In this document: piece by piece, positions 41,387-50,395 of the stretch
Numbering within the stretch: the stretch's first letter is position 1
How the letters are laid out: every line of letters starts with the position of its first letter
From: Rhizobium acidisoli
GTDB taxonomy: Bacteria > Pseudomonadota > Alphaproteobacteria > Rhizobiales > Rhizobiaceae
Length of the DNA stretch: 64,000 nucleotides
Direction of reading: 5' to 3'
Assembly: GCF_002531755.2 (NCBI RefSeq)
Contig: NZ_CP035002.1
Span: 496,001-560,000, forward strand
Notes under the pieces: model-generated
The model's input: the letters and a program-made list of their open reading frames with translations, nothing else
Databases searched by the model: none
Told to the model about the DNA's origin: nothing
Program-made: the position numbers and the translations under genes

Positions 41387-42850
41387 ATGCGGCGTTTCCA
41401 GCACTATATCGACGGTGAATTCTCGGATGGCGAGGCTTCCTATCCGAGCATCGATCCCGCCTCCGGCGCGGTCTGGGCTGAGATGCCCGAAGCCCGCGAA
41501 GCGGATGTCGATCGGGCAGTGAACGCTGCCGAACGGGCGCTTTATGAAGGCCCCTGGGCGAAGATGACGGCCACCCAACGCGGCAAGCTGCTTTACAAAC
41601 TGGCTGACCTAGTTGCCGCCAACGCCCAGGTCCTCGCTGAATTGGAGACGCGCGACACCGGCAAGATCATCCGCGAAACCTCAGCGCAGATCGCCTATGT
41701 CGCCGAATATTACCGTTATTATGCTGGTATCGCTGACAAGATCGAAGGCTCTTACCTGCCGATCGACAAGCCTGACATGGATGTCTGGCTCCGCCGCGAG
41801 CCGATCGGCGTCGTTGCGATGGTCGTTCCGTGGAACAGCCAGCTCTTCCTGTCCGCGGTCAAGATCGGCCCGGCGCTCGCCGCCGGCTGCACCATGGTGG
41901 TCAAGGCCTCGGAAGACGGGCCGGCGCCACTGCTTGAATTTGCCCGCCTGGCGCATGAAGCCGGTTTTCCCGCCGGCGTCGTCAACATCATCACCGGTTT
42001 CGGCCCTTCCTGCGGTGCGGCGCTTGGCCGTCATCCGAAAGTCGCGCATGTCGCCTTTACCGGCGGTCCCGAAACCGCTCGGCACGTCGTTCGCAACTCA
42101 GCCGAAAACCTTGCCTCCACCTCGCTTGAGCTTGGCGGCAAGTCGCCGTTCATCGTCTTTGCCGATGCCGATCTCGAAAGTGCCGCCAACGCCCAGGTCG
42201 CGGGCATTTTCGCTGCGACCGGGCAAAGCTGCGTTGCCGGCTCGCGCCTGATCGTCGAAAGCAGCGTCAAGGACAGGTTCGTCGCTATGCTGTGCGAGAA
42301 GGCGCAGGCGATCCGGATCGGCGCGCCGCTCGACATGGCGACCGAAGTCGGCCCGCTTGCCACCAAGCGCCAGCAGGACAATATCGGCGCCCTCGTTGAG
42401 AGATCGATCGAAAGCGGCGCCCGGCTCGTCACCGGCGGGCGCAAGATCGATGGCGAAGGCTATTATTTCCCGCCGACCATCCTCGATTGCGACGATGTCG
42501 CTTCGCCTTCGCTGATCGAGGAGTTCTTCGGGCCGGTCCTCTCGGTCGTCTCCTTCGAGACCGAGGCCGAGGCGCTGAGGCTTGCCAACGACACCCGCTA
42601 TGGCCTCGCCTCCGGCATCTTCACCCAGAACCTCACCCGGGCGCACCGGCTGATGAAGGGCATCCGTGCCGGCATCGTCTGGGTCAATACCTACCGTGCC
42701 GTATCGCCGATCGCCCCCTTCGGCGGCTTCGGCCTGTCGGGCCACGGCAGGGAAGGCGGCATGGCCGCGGCGCTCGATTATACCCGCACCAAGACGATCT
42801 GGCTGAGGACCTCGGACGATCCGATCCCCGATCCCTTCGTGATGAGGTGA
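41387..42850 (+). CDS. Aldehyde dehydrogenase (NAD(P)-dependent)
   Basis: 487 residues, full length. VVPWNSQLFLSAVKIGPALA, FTGGPETARHV, LELGGKSPFIVFADADLE (catalytic Glu), GQSCVAGSRLIVE (catalytic Cys) and EEFFGPVLSV are all intact. It starts four bases behind the LLM stop. It probably oxidises the aldehyde formed by the monooxygenase to the acid. Confidence 0.92.
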   Translation: MRRFQHYIDGEFSDGEASYPSIDPASGAVWAEMPEAREADVDRAVNAAERALYEGPWAKMTATQRGKLLYKLADLVAANAQVLAELETRDTGKIIRETSAQIAYVAEYYRYYAGIADKIEGSYLPIDKPDMDVWLRREPIGVVAMVVPWNSQLFLSAVKIGPALAAGCTMVVKASEDGPAPLLEFARLAHEAGFPAGVVNIITGFGPSCGAALGRHPKVAHVAFTGGPETARHVVRNSAENLASTSLELGGKSPFIVFADADLESAANAQVAGIFAATGQSCVAGSRLIVESSVKDRFVAMLCEKAQAIRIGAPLDMATEVGPLATKRQQDNIGALVERSIESGARLVTGGRKIDGEGYYFPPTILDCDDVASPSLIEEFFGPVLSVVSFETEAEALRLANDTRYGLASGIFTQNLTRAHRLMKGIRAGIVWVNTYRAVSPIAPFGGFGLSGHGREGGMAAALDYTRTKTIWLRTSDDPIPDPFVMR

Positions 42851-42855
42851 CGCCG

Positions 42856-43179
42856 ATGTTTTACGAAATCCGCACCTACCGGCTGAAGAACGGAACGATC
42901 CCGCAATATCTCAAGGTCGTCGAGGAAGAGGGCATCGAGATCCAGAAGAGCCATCTCGGCACGCTGGTCGGCTACTTCTTCTCGGAGATCGGCACGATCA
43001 ACGAGATCGTCCACATCTGGGCCTTTACCAGCCTTGATGACAGGGAGGCGAGACGCCAGCGGCTTCTCGCCGATCCCCGGTGGCAGGCCTTCCTGCCCAA
43101 GATTCGCGACCTGATCGAGGTGGCGGAAAACAAGATTATGAAGCCAGCAAGCTTTTCTCCCCGGAGCGAGGCGCACTGA
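42856..43179 (+). CDS. NIPSNAP-family protein
   Basis: 107 residues from the ATG at 42856, five bases after the aldehyde dehydrogenase stop. MFYEIRTYRLKNGTIPQYLK, TLVGYFFSEIGTINEIVHIW and RRQRLLADPRWQAFLPKI are the NIPSNAP signature, a ferredoxin-like dimeric α+β barrel often found next to LLM and other monooxygenases. Its role is unknown. Confidence 0.85.
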   Translation: MFYEIRTYRLKNGTIPQYLKVVEEEGIEIQKSHLGTLVGYFFSEIGTINEIVHIWAFTSLDDREARRQRLLADPRWQAFLPKIRDLIEVAENKIMKPASFSPRSEAH

Positions 43180-43228
43180 CGGCATAAGACATAACCCGTA
43201 GGACAAACCACAACAGGGATAAGGGAAC

Positions 43229-44239
43229 ATGAAAACGACATTTGCTTTCGCGGCGGTTGCCGCATTCGTCGCGGTCTCCGCGCCTGCTAAAGCCGACAAC
43301 ATGGTTTTCTCGAGCTGGGGCGGAACGACCCAGGATGCGCAGAAGGCGGCATGGGCAAGCCCCTTCACCGAAAAGACCGGTATCACCGTCGTGCAGGACG
43401 GCCCGACCGACTACGGCAAGCTGAAGGCCATGGTCGAGGCCGGCGAAGTCACCTGGGACGTCGTCGACGTCGAAGGCGATTATGCCGCCCAGGCCGGCAA
43501 GAACGGCCAGCTCGAGAAGCTCGACTTCTCCGTCATCGACAAATCCAAGCTCGATCCGCGCTTCGTCACCGACTATTCGGTCGGCAGCTTCTATTATTCC
43601 TTCGTTATCGGCTGCAATGCCGATGCCGTCAAAGCGTGCCCGAAAACATGGGCTGACCTGTTCGACACGGCAAAGTTCCCCGGCAAGCGCACATTCTACA
43701 AGTGGTCGGCTCCGGGCGTGATCGAAGCGGCGCTGCTCGCCGACGGCGTGGCTGCCGACAAGCTCTATCCGCTTGACCTCGACCGCGCCTTCAAGAAGCT
43801 CGATACGATCAAATCGGACATCATCTGGTGGTCGGGCGGCGCCCAGTCGCAGCAGCTCCTGGCATCCGCCGAAGCGCCCTTCGGCAGCGTCTGGAACGGC
43901 CGCATGACGGCGCTTGCTGCGACCGGCATCAAGGTTGAAACCTCCTGGGAACAGAACATCACCGCTGCCGATGCGCTCGTCGTGCCGAAGGGCTCGCCGA
44001 ATGTCGAATCTGCGATGAAGTTCATTGCACTGGCGACCTCGGCCGAACCGCAGGCCGCCCTGGCAAAGGCCACCGGATATGCGCCGATCAATGTCGACTC
44101 GGCCAAGCTGATGGACCCGGAAACGGCCAAGACCCTGCCGGACCAGCAGACCGCAAGCCAGGTCAATGCCGATATGAGCTATTGGGCTGATAATCGCGAT
44201 GCCATCGGCGAGAAGTGGTACGCTTGGCAGGCGAAATAA
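43229..44239 (+). CDS. Periplasmic substrate-binding protein (PotD/PotF type)
   Basis: 336 residues; signal peptide KTTFAFAAVAAFVAVSAPAKA. The mature N-terminus NMVFSSWGGTTQDAQKAAWA and VDVEGDYAAQAGKNGQLEKL are typical of the SBP_bac_8/PotD group, which binds polyamines and other cationic organic molecules. It is followed by an 11-bp perfect hairpin. It feeds the PotB/PotC/PotA-like proteins downstream, presumably with the nitrogenous substrate of the operon. Confidence 0.88.
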   Translation: MKTTFAFAAVAAFVAVSAPAKADNMVFSSWGGTTQDAQKAAWASPFTEKTGITVVQDGPTDYGKLKAMVEAGEVTWDVVDVEGDYAAQAGKNGQLEKLDFSVIDKSKLDPRFVTDYSVGSFYYSFVIGCNADAVKACPKTWADLFDTAKFPGKRTFYKWSAPGVIEAALLADGVAADKLYPLDLDRAFKKLDTIKSDIIWWSGGAQSQQLLASAEAPFGSVWNGRMTALAATGIKVETSWEQNITAADALVVPKGSPNVESAMKFIALATSAEPQAALAKATGYAPINVDSAKLMDPETAKTLPDQQTASQVNADMSYWADNRDAIGEKWYAWQAK

Positions 44240-44258
44240 GCCGAAGCTTGAGATCAAC

Positions 44259-44283
44259 GGGCACGGCGAAGGTCGCCGTGCCC
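44259..44283 (+). promoter_or_regulatory. Hairpin after the PotD-like gene
   Basis: GGGCACGGCGA (44259-44269) and TCGCCGTGCCC (44273-44283) pair perfectly around a 3-nt loop, 19 bases after the stop, without a U-tract. Confidence 0.6.
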
Positions 44284-44351
44284 CCGCAGTGCCAGTGCGA
44301 AATCGGTTGCACCCCAGCGCCTGCGGAAATTGACGGGTGGGAAGGACTGTC

Positions 44352-45224
44352 ATGTCGACGTTTAGCGATGCCTCCGGCGTAGTTACGCCCTTGCCGAAGA
44401 TACGCAGGCCAACAGGTTTCAGCGGGGTCGTTCCGGCTTTCGCCTTCGTCGGTATCTTTTTCGTCGCGCCGGTGGCGATACTGCTGTTGCGAAGCGTGCT
44501 GGAACCCGTGCCGGGTCTGGGAAATTATGCGCAGCTGATCGGGTCTTCGACCTATCTCAAGATTTTCGCCAACACCTTCATCGTCTCGGGTCTCGTCACG
44601 GTGATTTCGCTGGTGATCGGTTTTCCCGTCGCCTGGGCGCTGGCGATCATGCCCGGACGGCTGACTTCGGTAATCTTTGCGATCCTGCTGCTGTCGATGT
44701 GGACCAACCTTTTGGCTCGCACCTATGCCTGGATGGTGCTCCTGCAGCGGACCGGGCTGATCAACAAGATGCTGATGGGAATGGGCCTGATCGACCAGCC
44801 GCTGGCGCTTGTCAACAATCTGACCGGCGTGACGATCGGCATGACCTATATCATGCTGCCATTCATCATCCTGCCGCTCTACGGCGTGATCAAGAAGATC
44901 GACCCGTCGACCCTGCAGGCGGCCGCCCTTTGCGGCGCCAACCGTTGGCAATGCCTGACGCGGGTCCTGTTGCCCTTGGCGATGCCCGGCATGGCGGCCG
45001 GCGCCCTGATGGTCTTCGTCATGTCACTTGGTTATTTCGTCACGCCATCACTTCTCGGCGGCACCGCCAACATGATGCTCGCAGAGCTGATCGCGCAGTT
45101 CGTGCAATCGCTGGTCAACTGGGGAATGGGTGGTGCTGCGGCGCTGGTCCTCCTGGTGGTGACCCTGTCGCTTTATGCCGTGCAGCTGCGTTTCTTCGGC
45201 AACCAGAACCCGGGAGGGCGTTGA
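44352..45224 (+). CDS. ABC transporter permease (PotB type)
   Basis: 290 residues from the ATG at 44352 (GGAAGGAC upstream); a GTG at 44337 is less likely. Six TM segments. MWTNLLARTYAWMVLLQRTG and LQAAALCGANRWQCLTRVLLP (EAA loop) are the PotB hallmarks. It pairs with the PotC-type permease that begins one base after its stop. Confidence 0.9.
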   Translation: MSTFSDASGVVTPLPKIRRPTGFSGVVPAFAFVGIFFVAPVAILLLRSVLEPVPGLGNYAQLIGSSTYLKIFANTFIVSGLVTVISLVIGFPVAWALAIMPGRLTSVIFAILLLSMWTNLLARTYAWMVLLQRTGLINKMLMGMGLIDQPLALVNNLTGVTIGMTYIMLPFIILPLYGVIKKIDPSTLQAAALCGANRWQCLTRVLLPLAMPGMAAGALMVFVMSLGYFVTPSLLGGTANMMLAELIAQFVQSLVNWGMGGAAALVLLVVTLSLYAVQLRFFGNQNPGGR

Positions 45225-45225
45225 T

Positions 45226-46026
45226 ATGTTGCTCAATTTCGACCGTCTCGGCTGGTGGAAATACCTCCTTCTCGGCATAACGCTTCTGACCGCAGCCTTC
45301 CTGCTGCTGCCGATCGTCTTCATCGCGGCGCTGTCCTTCGGCTCCTCGCAATGGCTGATCTTTCCGCCGCCGGGCTGGACGTTTCAATGGTACCGCGAAC
45401 TCTTCGCCGACCCGCGCTGGCTGGAATCGGCTTTGACGAGCTTCAAGATCGCGGTCATCGTGACGGTTCTGTCGGTGCTGCTCGGGCTCGTGACATCCTT
45501 CGGGCTGGTGCGTGGTTCATTCATGTTCCGCGATGCGCTGAAAGCGCTGTTCCTGACGCCGATGATCCTTCCGGTCGTGGTTCTGGCGGTTGCGCTCTAC
45601 GCCTTCTTTCTCAGGATCGGCCTTGGCGGCACGCTGACAGGCTTTGTCATTTCGCACCTGGTTCTCGCGCTGCCCTTCTCGATCCTGTCGATATCGAGCG
45701 CGCTTGAAGGTTTCGACAAGTCGATCGAGGATGCGGCGGTGCTCTGCGGCGCCTCGCCCCTTGAGGCAAAGATCAGGGTCACCCTTCCGGCGATCAGCCA
45801 TGGGCTGTTTTCGGCGGCCGTCTTCTCGTTCCTGACATCCTGGGACGAGGTGGTGGTGGCGATCTTCATGTCCAGCCCGACCCTGCAGACGCTGCCCGTA
45901 AAAGTATGGGCAACGCTGCGGCAAGACCTGACGCCGGTTGTCGCCGCCGCGTCGACCCTTCTCATCCTTTTGACGATCATCTTGATGGCCCTGGTTGCCG
46001 TCGTGCGTAAGGTACTGAAACAATGA
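45226..46026 (+). CDS. ABC transporter permease (PotC type)
   Basis: 266 residues from the ATG at 45226 (GGGAGGG upstream). Six TM segments, and IEDAAVLCGASPLEAKIRVT is the EAA loop. FSFLTSWDEVVVAIFMSSP is characteristic of PotC/YdcV. Its stop overlaps the ATPase start (ATGA). Confidence 0.9.
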   Translation: MLLNFDRLGWWKYLLLGITLLTAAFLLLPIVFIAALSFGSSQWLIFPPPGWTFQWYRELFADPRWLESALTSFKIAVIVTVLSVLLGLVTSFGLVRGSFMFRDALKALFLTPMILPVVVLAVALYAFFLRIGLGGTLTGFVISHLVLALPFSILSISSALEGFDKSIEDAAVLCGASPLEAKIRVTLPAISHGLFSAAVFSFLTSWDEVVVAIFMSSPTLQTLPVKVWATLRQDLTPVVAAASTLLILLTIILMALVAVVRKVLKQ

Positions 46027-47099
46027 ACGAACCATTCCTTCAGATCCGCGGCATACGCAAGGAATACGGCGCAGTCGTCGCCGTGCACGATGTCACCCTC
46101 GACGTTCGGCGCGGGGAGTTCCTCACCTTCCTCGGGCCATCCGGTTCCGGCAAGAGCACGACGCTCTACATTCTGGCTGGATTTGACAATCCGACGAAAG
46201 GCGACATTACGCTGGAGGGCAAGACCCTGCTCGCCACGCCGTCGCACAAGCGCAACATCGGCATGGTGTTCCAGCGCTACACCCTGTTCCCGCATCTGAC
46301 GGTGGGCGAAAACATCGCCTTTCCATTGAAGGTCCGGCGCAAGTCGAAGGCCGAGATCGACAGCAAGGTGAAAGAGATGCTGCGCCTCGTCCGTCTCGAA
46401 GGCTTCGAGGATCGCAAACCAGCGCAAATGTCCGGCGGCCAGCAGCAGCGCGTCGCCCTTGCCAGGGCGCTCGCCTATGATCCGCCGGTGCTTTTGATGG
46501 ACGAGCCGCTGTCGGCGCTCGACAAGAAGCTGCGCGAGGAAATCCAGCATGAGATCCGCCGCATCCATCAGCAGACCGAAGTGACGATCCTCTACGTCAC
46601 GCACGATCAGGAAGAGGCGCTGCGGCTCTCCGACCGCATCGCCGTGTTTTCCAAGGGCGTCATCGACCAGATCGGAACCGGCCCAGAACTCTACGCCAAC
46701 CCGAAGACCCGCTTCGTTGCCGAATTTATCGGCGACAGCGACTTCATTTCCTGCGACCTGCTGTCGTCATCCGATGGACAAGCCACCATTTCGCTCGGCC
46801 GCGGAACCGTCTTCAACAGCATTCCGGTGCATGGAAAAGGGGCTGCCGGCACAAAAGCGGCCCTGATGCTGAGGCCGGAACGCATTCGGCTGTCGCGTGC
46901 TCAAGCGGGAGCGGGCCTCGCCGCCACCGTCAGCGACATCACCTTCCTCGGCAACAATATCCACGTTTCCACCGAAACGGCCAACGGCGAGGCGCTGGCG
47001 GTTCGTCTGCCGTTCGGTCATGAGGCGATCACCGGGCTCAGCCGCGGCGATACGGTGCATCTGGATTTTGATCCGGGTGCTGCCCACGTGTTCTGTTGA
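46023..47099 (+). CDS. ABC transporter ATP-binding protein (PotA type)
   Basis: 358 residues. Walker [10 protein letters not shown] (38-46), [30 protein letters not shown] and [18 protein letters not shown] make up the ATPase. Residues ~240-358 form a TOBE-type regulatory domain ([28 protein letters not shown]). It completes the PotABCD-like importer. Confidence 0.92.
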   Translation: MNEPFLQIRGIRKEYGAVVAVHDVTLDVRRGEFLTFLGPSGSGKSTTLYILAGFDNPTKGDITLEGKTLLATPSHKRNIGMVFQRYTLFPHLTVGENIAFPLKVRRKSKAEIDSKVKEMLRLVRLEGFEDRKPAQMSGGQQQRVALARALAYDPPVLLMDEPLSALDKKLREEIQHEIRRIHQQTEVTILYVTHDQEEALRLSDRIAVFSKGVIDQIGTGPELYANPKTRFVAEFIGDSDFISCDLLSSSDGQATISLGRGTVFNSIPVHGKGAAGTKAALMLRPERIRLSRAQAGAGLAATVSDITFLGNNIHVSTETANGEALAVRLPFGHEAITGLSRGDTVHLDFDPGAAHVFC

Positions 47100-47109
47100 A
47101 AGTCGTCCT

Positions 47110-48564
47110 ATGAAACTCAGTGATCCCTCGCTGTTCCGTCAGGCATGCCCGGTCGCCGGCCGCTGGATCGAAGCGGAAGGCCGCCAGGCGACGACGGTGC
47201 GCAATCCGGCAACCGACGAGGCGCTCGGCGCAGTCCCTGATCTCGGGGTCGGGGAAACGGAAGCGGCGATCCGCGCCGCCGTCATCGCCCAGAAGCTTTG
47301 GGCGAAGAGGACCGCCGGTGAGCGCGCCGCGGTTCTCAAGGCATGGCACCGCCTGATGATCGAAAACCGCGACGATCTGGCGATGATCCTGACGCTGGAG
47401 CAGGGAAAACCGCTCACTGAAGCCAAGGGAGAAATCACTTATGGCGCAAGCTTCATCGAATGGTTCGCCGAAGAGGCAAGACGCATCAACGGCGAGACCA
47501 TACCGGGACATCAACCGGATAAGCGCATCCTCGTCCTGCGCCAGCCTGCCGGCGTGGTGGCGGCGATCACGCCCTGGAATTTTCCGAACGCGATGATCAC
47601 CCGCAAGGTCGGCCCGGCACTTGCCGCCGGCTGCGCCGTCGTTCTCAAGCCGGCGCCGCAAACGCCGTTCTCGGCGATCGCCATCGCCATTCTTGCAGAG
47701 CGCGCCGGCTTGCCGCCTGGCCTACTCAACATCGTCACCGGTGACGCTGCCGCAATCGGCGGGACGCTGACGGCAAGTCGTGACATCCGGGTCCTGACCT
47801 TCACCGGCTCCACCCGGACGGGCGAGCTGCTTTACCGGCAATGCGCGCCGACGATCAAAAAACTCGGCCTCGAGCTTGGCGGCAATGCGCCCTTCATCGT
47901 GTTCGACGATGCCGATCTCGATGCGGCCGTCGAAGGCGCAATCATCGCCAAGTTCCGCAACAATGGCCAGACCTGCGTCTGCGCCAACCGGCTCTATGTC
48001 CAGGACGGCGTCTACGAGGCCTTTGCCGCCAAGCTGGCGACGGCGGTTTCGGCACTGAAGGTCGGCAATGGCCTCGAGCGCGATGTCGTGCTTGGCCCGC
48101 TCATCGACGAAAACGCCGTTGCCAAGATCGAAGCCCATATCGGCGACGCCACCGCAAAAGGTGCTGGGATCGTTTCAGGCGGCAAGCGCCATGCACTTGG
48201 CGGCCTCTTTTTCGAACCGACCATTCTGCGCGACGTCGCGGCCGGCATGCAGGTCGCCCGCGAGGAAACTTTCGGGCCGCTTGCGCCGCTCTTTCGTTTC
48301 CGCGACGAGCGAGACGTCATCGAACAGGCAAACGACACCGAATTCGGGCTTGCCTCCTATTTTTACGCGCGCGATCTGTCGCGGGTCTTCCGCGTGGCCG
48401 AAGCGCTCGAATATGGAATGGTCGGCGTCAATACCGGTCTCGTCTCCACAGCCGAGGCGCCGTTCGGTGGCGTGAAAATGTCGGGTCTCGGCCGCGAAGG
48501 CTCCAGGCACGGGTTGGACGAATATACCGAACTTAAGTATGTATGCTTGGGCGGCATTGCCTGA
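47110..48564 (+). CDS. gabD: Aldehyde dehydrogenase, succinate-semialdehyde dehydrogenase (GabD)-like
   Basis: 484 residues, the GabD length. ILTLEQGKPLTEAKGEITYG, ITPWNFPNAMITRKVGPALA, LELGGNAPFIVFDDADLD (Glu), NNGQTCVCANRLYVQ (Cys with the GabD-type CVCANR), EAPFGGVKMSGLGREGSRHG. The paired Cys of CVC and the GREGSRHG tail are strong marks of SSADH. It would carry a C4 semialdehyde into succinate, making it the end of the pathway encoded by this operon. Confidence 0.87.
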   Translation: MKLSDPSLFRQACPVAGRWIEAEGRQATTVRNPATDEALGAVPDLGVGETEAAIRAAVIAQKLWAKRTAGERAAVLKAWHRLMIENRDDLAMILTLEQGKPLTEAKGEITYGASFIEWFAEEARRINGETIPGHQPDKRILVLRQPAGVVAAITPWNFPNAMITRKVGPALAAGCAVVLKPAPQTPFSAIAIAILAERAGLPPGLLNIVTGDAAAIGGTLTASRDIRVLTFTGSTRTGELLYRQCAPTIKKLGLELGGNAPFIVFDDADLDAAVEGAIIAKFRNNGQTCVCANRLYVQDGVYEAFAAKLATAVSALKVGNGLERDVVLGPLIDENAVAKIEAHIGDATAKGAGIVSGGKRHALGGLFFEPTILRDVAAGMQVAREETFGPLAPLFRFRDERDVIEQANDTEFGLASYFYARDLSRVFRVAEALEYGMVGVNTGLVSTAEAPFGGVKMSGLGREGSRHGLDEYTELKYVCLGGIA

Positions 48565-48785
48565 CCTTGACCGACGCTTGCGTCCTGCCGCAAAGTGCAG
48601 GCGCTCGAAGGAGCTCATGGTGGTTGATTGTCGGGTGGCTTCGTGAGCGGACGGTCGGTCCAGCCGTCTGGGAAGCGAGATTTTTCCAAGAAATCGATAA
48701 AATTAGTATGCAATCCCGCGCTCATCGCGATCGAAACCGCTAGAAGCAACTGAAACGAATTCAGACCGCAAATGAGGGGAATACG
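48565..48785. promoter_or_regulatory. Spacer and candidate promoter region of the OpuC-type operon
   Basis: 221 bp without a supported gene. An AT-rich part at 48680-48710 contains TCGATAAAATTAGTATG (48694-48710). On the minus strand this reads ACTAATTTTATCGA, a weak relative of the ATTTTATAGA element found before the other monooxygenase operons. Confidence 0.35.
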
Positions 48786-49667
48786 ATGCTTTTGAAGTCT
48801 TTAGCCGGGGTACTCGCCGGCGCCGTGTTGACTGTGCTTGCCGTCAGTCCTGCCCAGGCCGATGCAGTGAAGATAGGCAGCAAAAACTTCACCGAACAAT
48901 TCATCGTCGCCGAGATCTATGCCCAGGCTCTTGAAAAGGCTGGTGTCGAGGTCGAGCGCCATCTCAATCTCGGTGCGACCCTCGTTGCCCATACCGCATT
49001 GACGAACGGCGATATCGATCTGTATCCCGAATATACCGGCACGGCGCTTGCCGCCGTCGTCAAGGGTGATCTTTCCGGCTCGGCCGACAAGATCTATTCC
49101 GATGTCAAGGATTACTACGAGAAGAACCTGAAGCTGACGCTGCTGCAGCCGACTGAGATCAATAACGGCTATGCGATCATCACGCTTCCTGAGACGGCCG
49201 AGAAATACAAGCTGAAGACGCTTTCCGATCTCGGCCCCGTTTCCAAGGACCTCACCTTCGGTGCCGAAGGCGGTTTCGGTGAACGCAAGGACGGCCTGCC
49301 CGGCCTGAAGCAGGTCTATGGCATCCAATTCAAGGAGTTCAAGATCTTCGCCAAGCTCGGCATTCGCTATAGTGCGCTGACCAGCAAGGATCTCGACGTT
49401 TCCTATGGTTTTGCGACCGACTGGCAGATCTCGGATAACAAGCTCGTCGTGCTTGACGACGACAAGCATCTCTTCCCTCCCTACTATCTCGTGCCCGTCG
49501 TGCGCCAGGATACGCTTGCGAAGAACCCAAAGATCGCCGAGGTCCTGAACAAGATCAGCCCGCTGCTCAACAACGAGACCATGCGCGGTCTGAACGCCAA
49601 GGTCGACCGCGACAAGGAAGAGCCGGCCGATGTCGCTGCAGAGTTCCTGAAGACGCAGGGTATCTGA
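48786..49667 (+). CDS. Osmoprotectant/quaternary-amine-type binding protein (OpuCC/OsmX-like)
   Basis: 293 residues; signal peptide LLKSLAGVLAGAVLTVLAVSPAQA. KIGSKNFTEQFIVAEIYAQA and NGDIDLYPEYTGTALAAVVK are diagnostic of the OpuAC/OpuCC-YehZ family, which binds betaines, choline-like compounds or (EgtU) ergothioneine. It is followed by a 15-bp hairpin. In an operon of catabolic enzymes it is more likely a nutrient importer than an osmolyte system. Confidence 0.9.
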   Translation: MLLKSLAGVLAGAVLTVLAVSPAQADAVKIGSKNFTEQFIVAEIYAQALEKAGVEVERHLNLGATLVAHTALTNGDIDLYPEYTGTALAAVVKGDLSGSADKIYSDVKDYYEKNLKLTLLQPTEINNGYAIITLPETAEKYKLKTLSDLGPVSKDLTFGAEGGFGERKDGLPGLKQVYGIQFKEFKIFAKLGIRYSALTSKDLDVSYGFATDWQISDNKLVVLDDDKHLFPPYYLVPVVRQDTLAKNPKIAEVLNKISPLLNNETMRGLNAKVDRDKEEPADVAAEFLKTQGI

Positions 49668-49705
49668 TCTCAGGAAGCGACAAGTTTCGCTTTTCCTGAA
49701 CGCGA

Positions 49706-49736
49706 AATGCGGCGAAGCTTCAAGCTTCGCCGCATT
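49706..49736 (+). promoter_or_regulatory. Hairpin after the OpuCC-like gene
   Basis: AATGCGGCGAAGCTT (49706-49720) is a perfect inverted match to AAGCTTCGCCGCATT (49722-49736). No U-tract follows. It separates the binding-protein gene from the permease genes. Confidence 0.65.
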
Positions 49737-49767
49737 GTCATGACCGTGCCGACAGGAATTTATCGTC

Positions 49768-50385
49768 TTGAACTGGGCTCCCAAGCATATTCCGGAAATT
49801 GCGCTCGCGGTCTGGCAGCATCTCGTGCTGTCGGTTTCTTCCGTGCTGATCGGCCTCGTCATCGCGCTCGTGCTCGGCATCATCTGTGCGCGCCGTCCGC
49901 GGCTCTATGCTTTCGCGCTGACCGTGACGAACGTCATTTTCGTGATCCCGAGCCTGGCGCTCTTTGCGCTGCTGATCCCTTTTGTCGGTCTCGGCATGGA
50001 GCCGGCGCTGATCGGTCTTTCCTCCTATTGTCTGCTGATCCTGTTGCGCAATATCGTCACCGGCATTCGCGGCGTTCCCGCAGATGTGCTCGATGCCGCT
50101 GACGGCATGGGTTACGGCCGATGGCAGCGGCTTTTCCGCATCGAACTGCCGCTCGCCTTGCCACTGATCGTATCGGGTGCGCGCATCGCGCTCGTCACCG
50201 TCATCGGCATCGCGACGGTTGCCGCCTTCATTGATGGCGGCGGGCTCGGCACCATCATCCTGATCGGCATCGATCAGGAATATGCCGAGAAGATCCTGGT
50301 TGGCGGCATTCTCACCGCGCTTCTCGCGGTGATCTTCGATCTCATCCTGACCCAGGCCGAAAAAGCCCTGGTGCGCTGGCAATGA
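49768..50385 (+). CDS. OpuCB-type ABC transporter permease
   Basis: 205 residues, TTG start with ACAGGAA upstream. Five to six TM segments; LRNIVTGIRGVPADVLDAADGMG and IATVAAFIDGGGLGTIILIG are typical of OpuCB/YehW permeases. It is 10 bp upstream of the second permease. Confidence 0.9.
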   Translation: MNWAPKHIPEIALAVWQHLVLSVSSVLIGLVIALVLGIICARRPRLYAFALTVTNVIFVIPSLALFALLIPFVGLGMEPALIGLSSYCLLILLRNIVTGIRGVPADVLDAADGMGYGRWQRLFRIELPLALPLIVSGARIALVTVIGIATVAAFIDGGGLGTIILIGIDQEYAEKILVGGILTALLAVIFDLILTQAEKALVRWQ

Positions 50386-50395
50386 GGATCATTCG

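Noticed and set aside
48694..48710. Fifth strong copy of the ATTTTATAGAC element before the OpuC operon
   Set aside because: Only ACTAATTTTATCGA is present, with the GAC core changed; kept as a weak relative and not counted as a confirmed site.
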